A stretch of 28,330 nt of DNA from a virus: the IMG/VR virus record IMGVR_UViG_3300017917_001321, positions 1 to 28,330 of that record; one strand, 5' to 3'. The position numbers and the translations under genes are program-made. Positions 1 to 6,686 of this stretch are shown piece by piece (the stretch's first letter is position 1; each line of letters opens with the position of its first letter). The notes under the pieces are model-generated. The model did not search any database. It was not told the origin of the DNA and was given only the letters and a program-made list of their open reading frames with translations.

Positions 1-16
1 CAAGGGCAGGCCCTTG
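1..16 (-). terminator. Possible terminator stem after gp32 (cut by window edge)
   Basis: A 7-bp perfect inverted repeat (CAAGGGC / GCCCTTG, 2-nt loop as drawn) lies 14 bases beyond the gp32 stop codon. A U-tract, if present, would be outside the window, so the terminator call is only tentative. Confidence 0.35.
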
Positions 17-30
17 TCCATTACTGCTTA

Positions 31-1020
31 TTACTTCTGACGATTGCGAATCATCGCCAATATATCTTCTGCCCTTTGACTAGAAGCACGGGCTACGGGT
101 TCAGGAGTTTTCACTGGGGCTGTAGGAGCCACATCCTCATCATCACCGTCATCAACCTCAACAGAGGCACGGGCCTGGGCGGCAGCAGGTGCTGGTGCAG
201 AATCAGTGACAGCAGGGCCAGTATCTAAACCGGGAGGTTTATAGTATTGCCCCCAACGCTGTACATCATACTCTTCCCCATTTACTGAAGCCTCAAACAT
301 TTCTTTGATTACACGCAGTTCGACTTCACCCGGCTTCTTAGGCAAGAAGTCGGATAGATTGAACAAACCATATTTGTCGATTGCCTCAATGTCTGCGGCT
401 GCGAGCGACGTCTCCCGACGTGCCCATTTACTGGTGCTGTAATCAGCATAACCACCTTTGCTAGTTTTACTAATAGTAAAATCAAGACCATTTTCATAAT
501 CTGTAGGAAGATTCTCTAGCTCAGGATCCATTAAGCTACCTTTAATAAGGTTAAAAATTTGCGGGCTAATAATAAACCTGCGAATTGGGTTTTCTGGAGT
601 CCTATCTTCTTTTAGAGGATTATCGCGTACAAATCCTTGAAACAGGTATGACTTTTTCTTCCAATATTTCCGACCTTGATCTTCCAAACTTGGATCTTTG
701 AACCAAGTGCGAACTTCTGCTAGGATCGGGCAAGGTGTTTCTTTGCCATACATCTCCATACAGGGTACTTGAACAATTACAGGACGGCTATCAGCCTGAC
801 CCTTGATACCAGCAAATGGTAACTTGATCATAGCACGTTCAACCCAAAAGAAAGTATTCTTTGGATCTGCGTCGGGTAGGAATCTTACTTTGGCGTTGGA
901 ACCTTCTTCAATGTTCCAGTGTGGGTAGATCCCACCATCGCCATTTGTACTTGAACCAGTTGAGCCACGGTTCTCGGCTGCTGCAAGTTTTGCACGAATT
1001 TCTGCTAGAGTAGTTGCCAT
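31..1020 (-). CDS. 32: Single-stranded DNA-binding protein gp32
   Basis: This 329-aa protein matches T4-like gp32, which coats ssDNA at replication forks and in recombination and organises the phage replisome. The core runs from about residue 30 to 250 and includes PCMEMYGKETPCP (residues 86-98), the aromatic/basic segment YWKKKSYLFQGF, PENPIRRFIISPQIF and the STSKWARRE segment typical of marine T4-like gp32. The tail has a Pro/Ala linker and an acidic stretch (VEVDDGDDED), as in the T4 acidic C-terminal domain that recruits partners, but ends in a basic helix (AEDILAMIRNRQK). T4 gp32 binds zinc through one His and three Cys; only two Cys (87 and 97) are visible here, so the zinc site is altered or absent. 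The ATG at 1020 is preceded by AAAGGAAAA. Transcription is probably from the sigma70-like promoter at 1087-1114, giving a leader of about 60 nt. Confidence 0.95.
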   Translation of the reverse strand: MATTLAEIRAKLAAAENRGSTGSSTNGDGGIYPHWNIEEGSNAKVRFLPDADPKNTFFWVERAMIKLPFAGIKGQADSRPVIVQVPCMEMYGKETPCPILAEVRTWFKDPSLEDQGRKYWKKKSYLFQGFVRDNPLKEDRTPENPIRRFIISPQIFNLIKGSLMDPELENLPTDYENGLDFTISKTSKGGYADYSTSKWARRETSLAAADIEAIDKYGLFNLSDFLPKKPGEVELRVIKEMFEASVNGEEYDVQRWGQYYKPPGLDTGPAVTDSAPAPAAAQARASVEVDDGDDEDVAPTAPVKTPEPVARASSQRAEDILAMIRNRQK

Positions 1021-1086
1021 GATGAATTTTCCTTTATAATTAAGATGGTCTTACAAAAGTGCCTAGATATACTATACACAAAATAC

Positions 1087-1114
1087 AGTATAACATTAAT
1101 ATTTAGCTTGTCAA
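1087..1114 (-). promoter_or_regulatory. Sigma70-type promoter for gp32
   Basis: On the minus strand TTGACA (1114-1109) and TATACT (1092-1087) are separated by 16 bp, close to the bacterial housekeeping consensus. The expected start is near 1080, about 60 nt before the gp32 ATG. It sits just downstream of the terminator of the 489-aa gene, so gp32 has an independent transcription unit. The leader is A/T-rich; T4 gp32 represses its own translation by binding such a leader, which may also apply here (inference). Confidence 0.75.
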
Positions 1115-1115
1115 C

Positions 1116-1138
1116 AAAAAAGGCAGAAATAATCTGCC
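1116..1138 (-). terminator. Rho-independent terminator of the 489-aa gene
   Basis: On the minus strand GGCAGA, a 5-nt loop (TTATT), TCTGCC and then T6 form a standard intrinsic terminator, about 20 bases after the stop of the 489-aa gene and immediately before the gp32 promoter. Confidence 0.85.
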
Positions 1139-1156
1139 CATTATAAACTTAGTAGT

Positions 1157-2626
1157 TTATCTAATTCCGGCAAGGTTACGCAATTGATCTAGTTCTAAAC
1201 TTTCTCTTGCTGGTTGTGCCGGTTGAGCAGGAATCTGAGTTGTAGCCATTTGCGTTTTTGGAGCAGTGTTAGGATCCTGACTAGCAGGATCAACGGGTTC
1301 TGGTGCAGTAACTTGTTGAGCTAATAACTGTTTGAATTCGGCTGCTAACTGACTAAAGCCATTTTCACCTAACCATGCTATGATATTCAACCTAACATCA
1401 GTTTTGTCACCCTCGGGACCTTGTGCAGCATCGGCAAAAGCACGATTTAGATCATCGGAACCAATTATGTCATCTAGGGCAGAACTGGCTTGATCACCAT
1501 CGGGCCCAGCTAAAATTGGCTTGCTCATTATTTTCCGTAATTGCTCAATTTTTTCATTGTCGTCTGGGGTGGCCCACTCACCTTCTACCAAATCATCGGC
1601 CCAAGCAGAAAACTCATTTACTAGTCCATTTCCTTCTGTCATGCTTTGTTGATAAGCACGATAAACATAGGGCAGAGCCGTAGTTAATCTGTCATCAAAC
1701 ATTTTTTTTACAAAACGTTCTTTGAGTTCGTCAATGTCATATTCTTCTATTAATTCAGTATCTTCTGGAACAAAGTTTTCAGCAAAAACATGATAATTAC
1801 GTGTTTTGCCTAAACTACTTAAAGTTTCTCTTAACTTTTTGTATCTACCATACGCCGCTTCAACCATGCCCGAAGTCTCGGTATCTTCGAATGTTCTATG
1901 TTTAGTGCTGCGTACAAAGAAAGCAAGATTGTTCATTTCTTCAGCCATGCCCGAAATATACTGCCCTGCTTCATCATAAACACGCCCACCATGAGCTACA
2001 TGTTGTGCCATGGCACGCCCGAGACTTAGTCTATTATATGGCATACGAAACCGCTCGCCTTGTGTGGTTTCCACAAACATACTTTCAATTTTGCGACTAC
2101 GGGCACCGGGTTTTTCTTCATCTACTCGCTCACTATGGCGAATTACTAAACGTGCTTCACCAAAGTCTTGTATACTAGTACGTGTTGTTCCTGTCCATTG
2201 AATACTTTCACTCATGGGACGACCAGATTCTTCGGCATGTTTTTTGCTGGCTATGACTTGTTGCCTATCTCTAGGAGTCAACATATCTTTGCCAATGTCA
2301 CGAATGTCAAAATCCATAATATTTCTTTTGGCAAACTTCCTCATACCTAACACAAATTGTTCCCATTCATTTTCTTCACCTTGCATTTTGAAATTGAATG
2401 GCATATTCTTTGTGAAACTTATTTTTAATGCTCTTTCATCAATTATACTTACATCCAATAAGCCCAGCTTACGACCAGAAATTCTGCTTAGATAAGGAAA
2501 TGTAAACAGTCTAGCTTCACGTTCTTTGTCAGTGGGTTTTCCATCTTCCCCAAATAGAGACACCGGCTCAAATCTTGAACGAATTTTGTTAAAAAGCTCT
2601 TCGGCGATGTTTTCAATATTGTTCAT
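1157..2626 (-). CDS. Conserved phage protein, probably virion-associated (489 aa)
   Basis: The function is unknown. The sequence resembles, from memory, a family in marine T4-like and T7-like phages with a central block around ARLVIRHSERV, an ERFRMPYNRL segment and a following AMAQHVAHGGRVYDE segment. It is mostly helical and charged, with a Pro/Gln/Ala-rich linker (about residues 440-475) leading to a short C-terminal peptide, LELDQLRNLAGIR. A similar peptide occurs in the 88-aa protein at 4213-4479. No catalytic motif, signal peptide or membrane segment is seen. It lies directly after the large terminase and before an intrinsic terminator, so it is the last gene of the packaging cluster, which suggests a capsid role (inference). 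The ATG is preceded by CTAAATA only 7 nt upstream and has no clear Shine-Dalgarno. Confidence 0.8.
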   Translation of the reverse strand: MNNIENIAEELFNKIRSRFEPVSLFGEDGKPTDKEREARLFTFPYLSRISGRKLGLLDVSIIDERALKISFTKNMPFNFKMQGEENEWEQFVLGMRKFAKRNIMDFDIRDIGKDMLTPRDRQQVIASKKHAEESGRPMSESIQWTGTTRTSIQDFGEARLVIRHSERVDEEKPGARSRKIESMFVETTQGERFRMPYNRLSLGRAMAQHVAHGGRVYDEAGQYISGMAEEMNNLAFFVRSTKHRTFEDTETSGMVEAAYGRYKKLRETLSSLGKTRNYHVFAENFVPEDTELIEEYDIDELKERFVKKMFDDRLTTALPYVYRAYQQSMTEGNGLVNEFSAWADDLVEGEWATPDDNEKIEQLRKIMSKPILAGPDGDQASSALDDIIGSDDLNRAFADAAQGPEGDKTDVRLNIIAWLGENGFSQLAAEFKQLLAQQVTAPEPVDPASQDPNTAPKTQMATTQIPAQPAQPARESLELDQLRNLAGIR

Positions 2627-2633
2627 AATAGTA

Positions 2634-2640
2634 TATTTAG
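2634..2640 (-). promoter_or_regulatory. Possible late promoter (CTAAATA)
   Basis: CTAAATA lies 7 nt before the ATG of the 489-aa gene and overlaps the terL stop codon. It is a degenerate match to the T4 late octamer. A start 6 nt further on would leave a leader of about 2 nt. Confidence 0.4.
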
Positions 2641-2828
2641 CTCATCATGATAAAGGGCATGGGCTCTATAGCTTCATCGAAGTTGTCTCTGAATTTTGAA
2701 TCTATTTCAGCATCAAAACTTTGTAAAACTTGAGTCATTCTAACAGCCAATAGCATACTTAATACAAGGTCATCTGTTTCTCCGATTTTGGCTTCGAAAC
2801 TTCCCCCCCATGCTACAAAGTTTTTCAA
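2637..2828 (-). CDS. 17: Large terminase gp17, C-terminal nuclease fragment (out of frame)
   Basis: These residues continue the terminase in the -1 frame relative to 2837-4210. The frame is open from 2864 and reads VNNYEFNLISELKNFVAWGG, then FEAKIGETDDLVLSMLL, which is the usual end of T4-like TerL nucleases; the aspartates in GETDDLV are the last metal-binding acidic residues. The only in-frame start codon is a TTG at 2828 with no Shine-Dalgarno, so this is not a convincing independent gene. It is best read as the true end of TerL, separated by a one-base deletion, a sequence error or an unrecognised recoding event. Adding one A in the GTTAACAA stretch (near 2857) would restore a continuous frame. 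Confidence 0.8.
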   Translation of the reverse strand: MKNFVAWGGSFEAKIGETDDLVLSMLLAVRMTQVLQSFDAEIDSKFRDNFDEAIEPMPFIMMS

Positions 2829-2836
2829 TTCGCTTA

Positions 2837-4210
2837 TTAGGTTGAACTCGTAATTGTTAACCGTTTACTCTCGACCATGGTTTTAAATTTAGCACATACT
2901 GCTATTTTACTCTTGTTGGTAGTGGTAAATCCTTTGCGATATCTACGAGCATTTCCCATCTTGGCCGGTTCGCTTAGAAAAATTCCACGAATGTTTTCCT
3001 CACCTAACTCTGCTATAGATATCAGTGCGGCTTCACCTATTGTATTATTTTCTACACTATAATATATACTATTTTCGGTACCTATTGTATCGTATATATG
3101 ATTACATATCTCTTTCAAAACCTTGATTTGTCCGGGTATAGGAGTCTTATTATGCTGCCATTCTGCCACTTGGTTACAGCTTGGTAGTTCTAAAACTTGT
3201 ATAGCTGCCGGGTCTCCACCTGTACCTAAACTTGGATCCAGAGCGATAACATATGTTTGATCACGCTTAGGTTTAGCATACCAGCGTATTTGACCTTGTC
3301 TTTCTATGGGCTGAGTGCCGACCATGTCTATCAAATGAATAGGACTAATAAGTGTTTCTTCATCGCGAATAAACTCGCATCCGATTTCACGTCTAAAACG
3401 TTCCTCACCCAATTGTGCTCGTTGTTCTGCTGCCCATTTATCATCCCTGTCAGGATGCTCGGTCCAATGAGCTTGGTATGCTTTGAAACCATTTACACCC
3501 AACTCTGTTGGATTACCATATTCATCAACACATTTATTTGCACCTTTCCACAACTCTGCAAACTTATCTTCATCAGAGTTTGGTGTCGACGTAATAATTG
3601 CTTTACCACCAGTGCTCAATGTTGGTGATATAGATGTCCAAAATTCTTTAGCAATCGTGGGACGCACATAGGCAAACTCGTCAGCATACAATAAAGAGAT
3701 TGACATACCACGACCAGTTGTTTCTGTAGTAGTTTGTGCTACTATTCGGGAACCATTGTCAAACTCTAAACTGCCTTTGTTGTAACTTATTACCCCGGCA
3801 CGTATATGATCTGGCACGCTTTCATAAGCATATCTAACACGCTGCATGATTTCTTGTGCACCTGTATATTTGTGTGCTGCAACTAAAACAGTTGAGTCAG
3901 GTACAAACATTGCATACCATAACAAATAACCTGCTGCACTGGTCGTTTTTCCGGTCTGCCGCGGCATTAAGCTGATACTAAATCTATAATTGTGATAAGT
4001 ATCAATCAATCTAACTTGATAACCATAGGGTTGATACAATAACCGTCCACGCACAGGATGCTGTATATAAAAGAAATTTCTTAAAAAATATTCTGGCCCA
4101 GAATAGGGATCAGCACAGGCGATAAATTCTTTTATTTGTTTTTCGCTGAACGATTCTGTGGTGTGAGGTTTCTTGATTAATGTATAATCTAATGGTTTGC
4201 TCATAGTCAT
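2837..4210 (-). CDS. 17: Large terminase subunit gp17 (ATPase and most of the nuclease)
   Basis: TerL is the ATP-driven motor that packages DNA into the prohead through the portal and cuts the concatemer. Visible motifs are Walker A MPRQTGKTT (about residues 82-90), Walker B LLYADEF with D177 and E178, the coupling motif ITSTPNS (about 206-212), and the RNase H-fold nuclease acidic residues D325 in ALDPSLGTGGD and E387 in SVENNTIGEA. The frame stops after MVESKRLTITSST, just before the last nuclease motif, which continues in another frame (see 2637-2828). Without it the nuclease would lack its last acidic residues. The ATG at 4210 lies 2 nt after the stop of the 88-aa gene, suggesting translational coupling; a second ATG is at 4204. 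Identity is secure; the uncertainty is whether the frame break is real. Confidence 0.95.
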   Translation of the reverse strand: MTMSKPLDYTLIKKPHTTESFSEKQIKEFIACADPYSGPEYFLRNFFYIQHPVRGRLLYQPYGYQVRLIDTYHNYRFSISLMPRQTGKTTSAAGYLLWYAMFVPDSTVLVAAHKYTGAQEIMQRVRYAYESVPDHIRAGVISYNKGSLEFDNGSRIVAQTTTETTGRGMSISLLYADEFAYVRPTIAKEFWTSISPTLSTGGKAIITSTPNSDEDKFAELWKGANKCVDEYGNPTELGVNGFKAYQAHWTEHPDRDDKWAAEQRAQLGEERFRREIGCEFIRDEETLISPIHLIDMVGTQPIERQGQIRWYAKPKRDQTYVIALDPSLGTGGDPAAIQVLELPSCNQVAEWQHNKTPIPGQIKVLKEICNHIYDTIGTENSIYYSVENNTIGEAALISIAELGEENIRGIFLSEPAKMGNARRYRKGFTTTNKSKIAVCAKFKTMVESKRLTITSST

Positions 4211-4212
4211 AC

Positions 4213-4479
4213 TTATTTGATTGGTTTTTCACCAGTTAAATAAGGCAAACTAAACCATAATTTAAACCATTCTGGAGTACCAGGTTTTATTTTATGTTTA
4301 CGTTCTAAATGTCGTTTTTCCATGCCTGTTTTGCTAATGTTTATACCAGGCATGGATTCCACTGAGGGTTCAATACCAGCAAGACGACGTAATTCATTTA
4401 ATTCAGATTCTGAGATATAAGCGTCGTGCACGTTTTCTTTAGGCACAAAGTCTTCTGACCTAAATTTAATTTGCCGCAT
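4213..4479 (-). CDS. Small conserved protein with LRRLAGI peptide, upstream of terL
   Basis: This 88-aa protein of unknown function has two recognisable parts. Residues 26-37 read ELNELRRLAGIE, echoing the C-terminus of the 489-aa protein. The C-terminal half (HKIKPGTPEWFKLWFSLPYL) is basic and aromatic, with no known catalytic motif. The gene sits between the DUF3008-like frame and terL: its ATG overlaps the preceding stop as TAATG, and terL starts 2 nt after its own stop, so the three are probably translated together. No Shine-Dalgarno is visible, consistent with coupling. A packaging or capsid-assembly role is inferred from position only. Confidence 0.75.
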   Translation of the reverse strand: MRQIKFRSEDFVPKENVHDAYISESELNELRRLAGIEPSVESMPGINISKTGMEKRHLERKHKIKPGTPEWFKLWFSLPYLTGEKPIK

Positions 4480-4682
4480 TATTTGCCAGCCCGTTTGGGC
4501 AGTCCCTTATGCTTGGTGCTGGCAAAGTCTCGAGCATCTTTCTTGCCCATAGTACTAGCTACTTTTTTAAGCTCGGGACTGGCACTTTTGACTTTTTTGC
4601 CTTTTTGCATGGCGTGCACCATGCCCATGAATTTCTGTTGTTGCTGACTTACTGCCTTTTCAGCAACAACAGTCTCACTTAC
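4479..4682 (-). CDS. DUF3008-like domain encoded in the -1 frame of the 485-aa gene
   Basis: Read from the slip site, this frame gives 67 residues beginning VSETVVAEKAVSQQQQKFMG and containing KKDARDFASTKHKGLP. It resembles DUF3008 phage proteins (pattern AVSKAQQ..MGMV...KKG...SP...KK.A...DFA.TKHKGLP, recalled from memory). The first possible start codon is ATG 4628, inside the conserved part after the AVSQQQQKF segment; no ATG, GTG or TTG occurs in this frame between its upstream stop (TGA at 4779-4781) and that ATG. The domain is therefore most simply made by -1 frameshifting on A AAA AAG at 4682-4688, giving a fusion of about 552 aa. Alternatives are an A9 homopolymer miscount (A10 would fuse the frames) or a truncated 49-aa product from ATG 4628. 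The stop overlaps the next ATG (TAATG). Confidence 0.8.
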   Translation of the reverse strand, partial: VSETVVAEKAVSQQQQKFMGMVHAMQKGKKVKSASPELKKVASTMGKKDARDFASTKHKGLPKRAGK

Positions 4683-4688
4683 TTTTTT
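4635..4688 (-). promoter_or_regulatory. -1 programmed ribosomal frameshift signal
   Basis: On the minus strand the in-frame heptamer A AAA AAG (4688-4682), within a run of nine A, is followed by a 9-nt spacer (4681-4673) that begins with the zero-frame TAA, then a perfect 13-bp stem (CTGTTGTTGCTGA, 4672-4660, with TCAGCAACAACAG, 4647-4635) closing a 12-nt loop. Heptamer, spacer length and stem-loop match the known layout of bacterial -1 signals such as E. coli dnaX. No strong Shine-Dalgarno-like stimulator is seen at the dnaX distance. Transcriptional slippage on A9 could add to or replace ribosomal slippage. Confidence 0.8.
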
Positions 4689-6136
4689 TTTGATTTGTCG
4701 GCAATGGCCTTTTTCATTGGCTCTTTCCGGTCGCCATCTTTGTCCATGTCTAGAAAGTCTGGCTTCTTGCCTTTCTTTTCAGCTAGAACTTTAAATGCTG
4801 CTAATTCCTCATTCAGACGGCGTTCAATTTCTGCAAGCTCTTTTGCTTCACGCATAGCCATGGGATTGTCACCTTGACGATAGCTATGTTGATGTTGGGT
4901 CTTAGGACGATTAAGGTCATTGCCCTGTTGCATTTGGACTTCTATGCCTTGTACTTCAGGTTCCGGAGTATTGGCATATTCCTCTTCCATTTCATGCGGC
5001 CCTGTTGCCATTGATGATCCGCCACTGGCTAGACCGCTCAATTGAATCAACTTGGCTAATTCATCTGCTGCATCACCGCTAGCAGTCACAGTCAATGATT
5101 TACTGCCCGTCTTTGTATCCGTGCTTGCATTGATGTTTAGCCCAGACTCCTGCTCTTTCTGCATCATTGCACCATCATAACATTCTTCTAATGCTTCATG
5201 TGGATTACGTTCAATGGCTTCGCCAACTTTCTTAAGTTTAACAATAGCAGTTTTTTTATCGTCACCGTGTTTCTTATTCCATGACTTTGCGTAGTCTTGT
5301 GCTTCTTCTTCGTCCTTGAATGTTTTATGATGTTGATAATCTGACTTACCGTCCATGTGCTTGACACGATGATAGACATGAGCTTCGTAGATATCCTCAA
5401 CGCTTTCATTTAAATCATCTTCATCGTCGGCATCATCTTCTTCTTTAATATCATCATCTTTGTCTTTGGCTTCCTTTACCGGATATTTTTTGCCGTCAAC
5501 TTCAAACTCGTCTGCACCTGAGGCTTTAGCTTTGGCTAGTTCACCAGAAAATTCATTACCTTCTTCTGTTTTTTCTTCATCCATTTCTTCTTTTTTAGCT
5601 TCGGCAATGTAATCTAGTTTAGATAATAAGTTATGGAAATCAAAACCTTCCTTGGCCAATGGACTGGGAACTGGTTTTTGACCTGGTTTCAATCCTTGTG
5701 CAAATGCCAGTGCTTTATCTACTTCAGCACGAAACTTGGGATCAGTTTTATACTTGGGATGAGCTAGAGCTTGATCTAATGTCATGCCCTGTAGAGGATC
5801 CATACCCGGTTTTTCAGGTGGTGTGGGAGGTGGCACCTTCATGTTGGCATTCCAAGGTTGACCTAATTCTGCTTCATCAACTTTATCTTTCTTGGCACGT
5901 TTTTCTGCACGTTTAGTGTCAGCGTCCTTACTAGTGTCTTGACCAGGTAAATCTTTTTTAGTATACTGAGTACCTTTGTCAGTTTTTTTGGCCATATGCC
6001 CTGTATCAGTCTCACGTTCTTTTGAGCCTGAGTCTTTTTTGTCTTTACCAAAATAATATTCGTAATCTTCTTTAGATTCGTTAAGTTGCTTGCCCCCTAA
6101 GGAGTCAATTTTTTCTAATAGTTTCTTAAAATCCAT
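4679..6136 (-). CDS. Large charged, low-complexity phage protein, frameshift donor (485 aa)
   Basis: The function is unknown. The protein is very rich in Lys, Glu and Asp. It starts MDFKKLLEKIDSLGG and repeats a related peptide (FDFHNLLSKLDYIAEA, about residues 165-180). An acidic stretch (KDDDIKEEDDADDEDD) follows near the middle. Next is a compact segment around YHRVKHMDGKSDYQHHKTF, and then LTVTASGDAADELAKLIQ ending in LSGL, a peptide type I recall from marine phage proteins. The end, PDFLDMDKDGDRKEPMKKA, is an EF-hand-like acidic loop also common in such phages. Translation normally stops at TAA 4679-4681 after a lysine run, but a -1 signal here would append a DUF3008-like domain. The ATG is preceded by AAAGGAAAGT. 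Position between small and large terminase suggests a capsid-internal or scaffold-type role (inference). Confidence 0.8.
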   Translation of the reverse strand: MDFKKLLEKIDSLGGKQLNESKEDYEYYFGKDKKDSGSKERETDTGHMAKKTDKGTQYTKKDLPGQDTSKDADTKRAEKRAKKDKVDEAELGQPWNANMKVPPPTPPEKPGMDPLQGMTLDQALAHPKYKTDPKFRAEVDKALAFAQGLKPGQKPVPSPLAKEGFDFHNLLSKLDYIAEAKKEEMDEEKTEEGNEFSGELAKAKASGADEFEVDGKKYPVKEAKDKDDDIKEEDDADDEDDLNESVEDIYEAHVYHRVKHMDGKSDYQHHKTFKDEEEAQDYAKSWNKKHGDDKKTAIVKLKKVGEAIERNPHEALEECYDGAMMQKEQESGLNINASTDTKTGSKSLTVTASGDAADELAKLIQLSGLASGGSSMATGPHEMEEEYANTPEPEVQGIEVQMQQGNDLNRPKTQHQHSYRQGDNPMAMREAKELAEIERRLNEELAAFKVLAEKKGKKPDFLDMDKDGDRKEPMKKAIADKSKKK

Positions 6137-6138
6137 TT

Positions 6139-6651
6139 TTACTTTCCTTTAGGGGTTTCTTTAGCAGCAAACTCATATTTGCGTGTTTTCTTTGATAATT
6201 CTTTAAGCATACTGTCAACACGTTTTTGACCAGCTAATTCTTGTGCAGATTCAGCTTCAATCACAGGGTTATTTAATACAGAACCATCTTTGGCTTTTTT
6301 GGGAGTTGCCACTGGAGTGAAATTAGCTTCTTCACCTTTGGTTCTTACCATAACACTACTTGCAGTTAGACCTAAACTTTCAGCTATGACCTGACGCAAT
6401 TGATCTGTGACAACTGGATACTTTAAAGTTACTTCCATCATACAGACTTCACAGGCACCCATTGAAGGAAAATCTGCGTGTTCTTTGATTGGTAAACGCT
6501 TAACTGATCCAAAATTCTCAACAACATAGGCATCTAAACTGGTCTGTACTCGTTTCTTCATGTCTTCATTAAAATCTTCGCAGCCAGCTATACGAACTAC
6601 AAATTCGTATACAGGTTTAAGATTTATAAGATATTCAGTAAATGGTTTCAT
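6139..6651 (-). CDS. Conserved phage protein, probably capsid-associated (170 aa)
   Basis: The function is unknown. The central part (KRLPIKEHADFPSMG, then EVTLKYPVVTDQLRQVIAES) resembles a family I recall from marine T4-like and T7-like phages, in which an ADFP motif is followed by a strand and a helix carrying RYPA..PQIKQ-type sequence. The N-terminus, MKPFTEYLINL, resembles the capsid-targeting peptide of T4 internal head proteins (MKTYQEFIAEA). The C-terminal third is basic and probably disordered. It has an exact late promoter TATAAATA at 6670-6677 and an AGGA Shine-Dalgarno 6 nt from the ATG, and the 485-aa gene follows after 2 nt. Confidence 0.75.
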   Translation of the reverse strand: MKPFTEYLINLKPVYEFVVRIAGCEDFNEDMKKRVQTSLDAYVVENFGSVKRLPIKEHADFPSMGACEVCMMEVTLKYPVVTDQLRQVIAESLGLTASSVMVRTKGEEANFTPVATPKKAKDGSVLNNPVIEAESAQELAGQKRVDSMLKELSKKTRKYEFAAKETPKGK

Positions 6652-6669
6652 AGGTATTCCTAATATGTA

Positions 6670-6677
6670 TATTTATA
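6670..6677 (-). promoter_or_regulatory. Late promoter, exact TATAAATA
   Basis: An exact T4 late octamer lies 18 nt before the ATG at 6651. A start near 6664 would leave a leader of about 13 nt holding AGGA, a normal arrangement, unlike the very short spacings at 2626, 7184, 10357 and 14699. Confidence 0.75.
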
Positions 6678-6686
6678 ATCTTACCT

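Noticed and set aside
2837-2864. A programmed -1 frameshift in terL like the one at 4682-4688
   Set aside because: Every pair of zero-frame codons in the allowed zone was checked for re-pairing after a -1 slip; none fits, and no strong stem follows. A one-base deletion is simpler. Note that both this break and the A9 site could in principle be long-read homopolymer errors, but only the A9 site has the supporting heptamer and stem.
5659-5916. Plus-strand frame opposite the 485-aa gene
   Set aside because: It is an antisense shadow of charged, biased coding sequence with no start signal.
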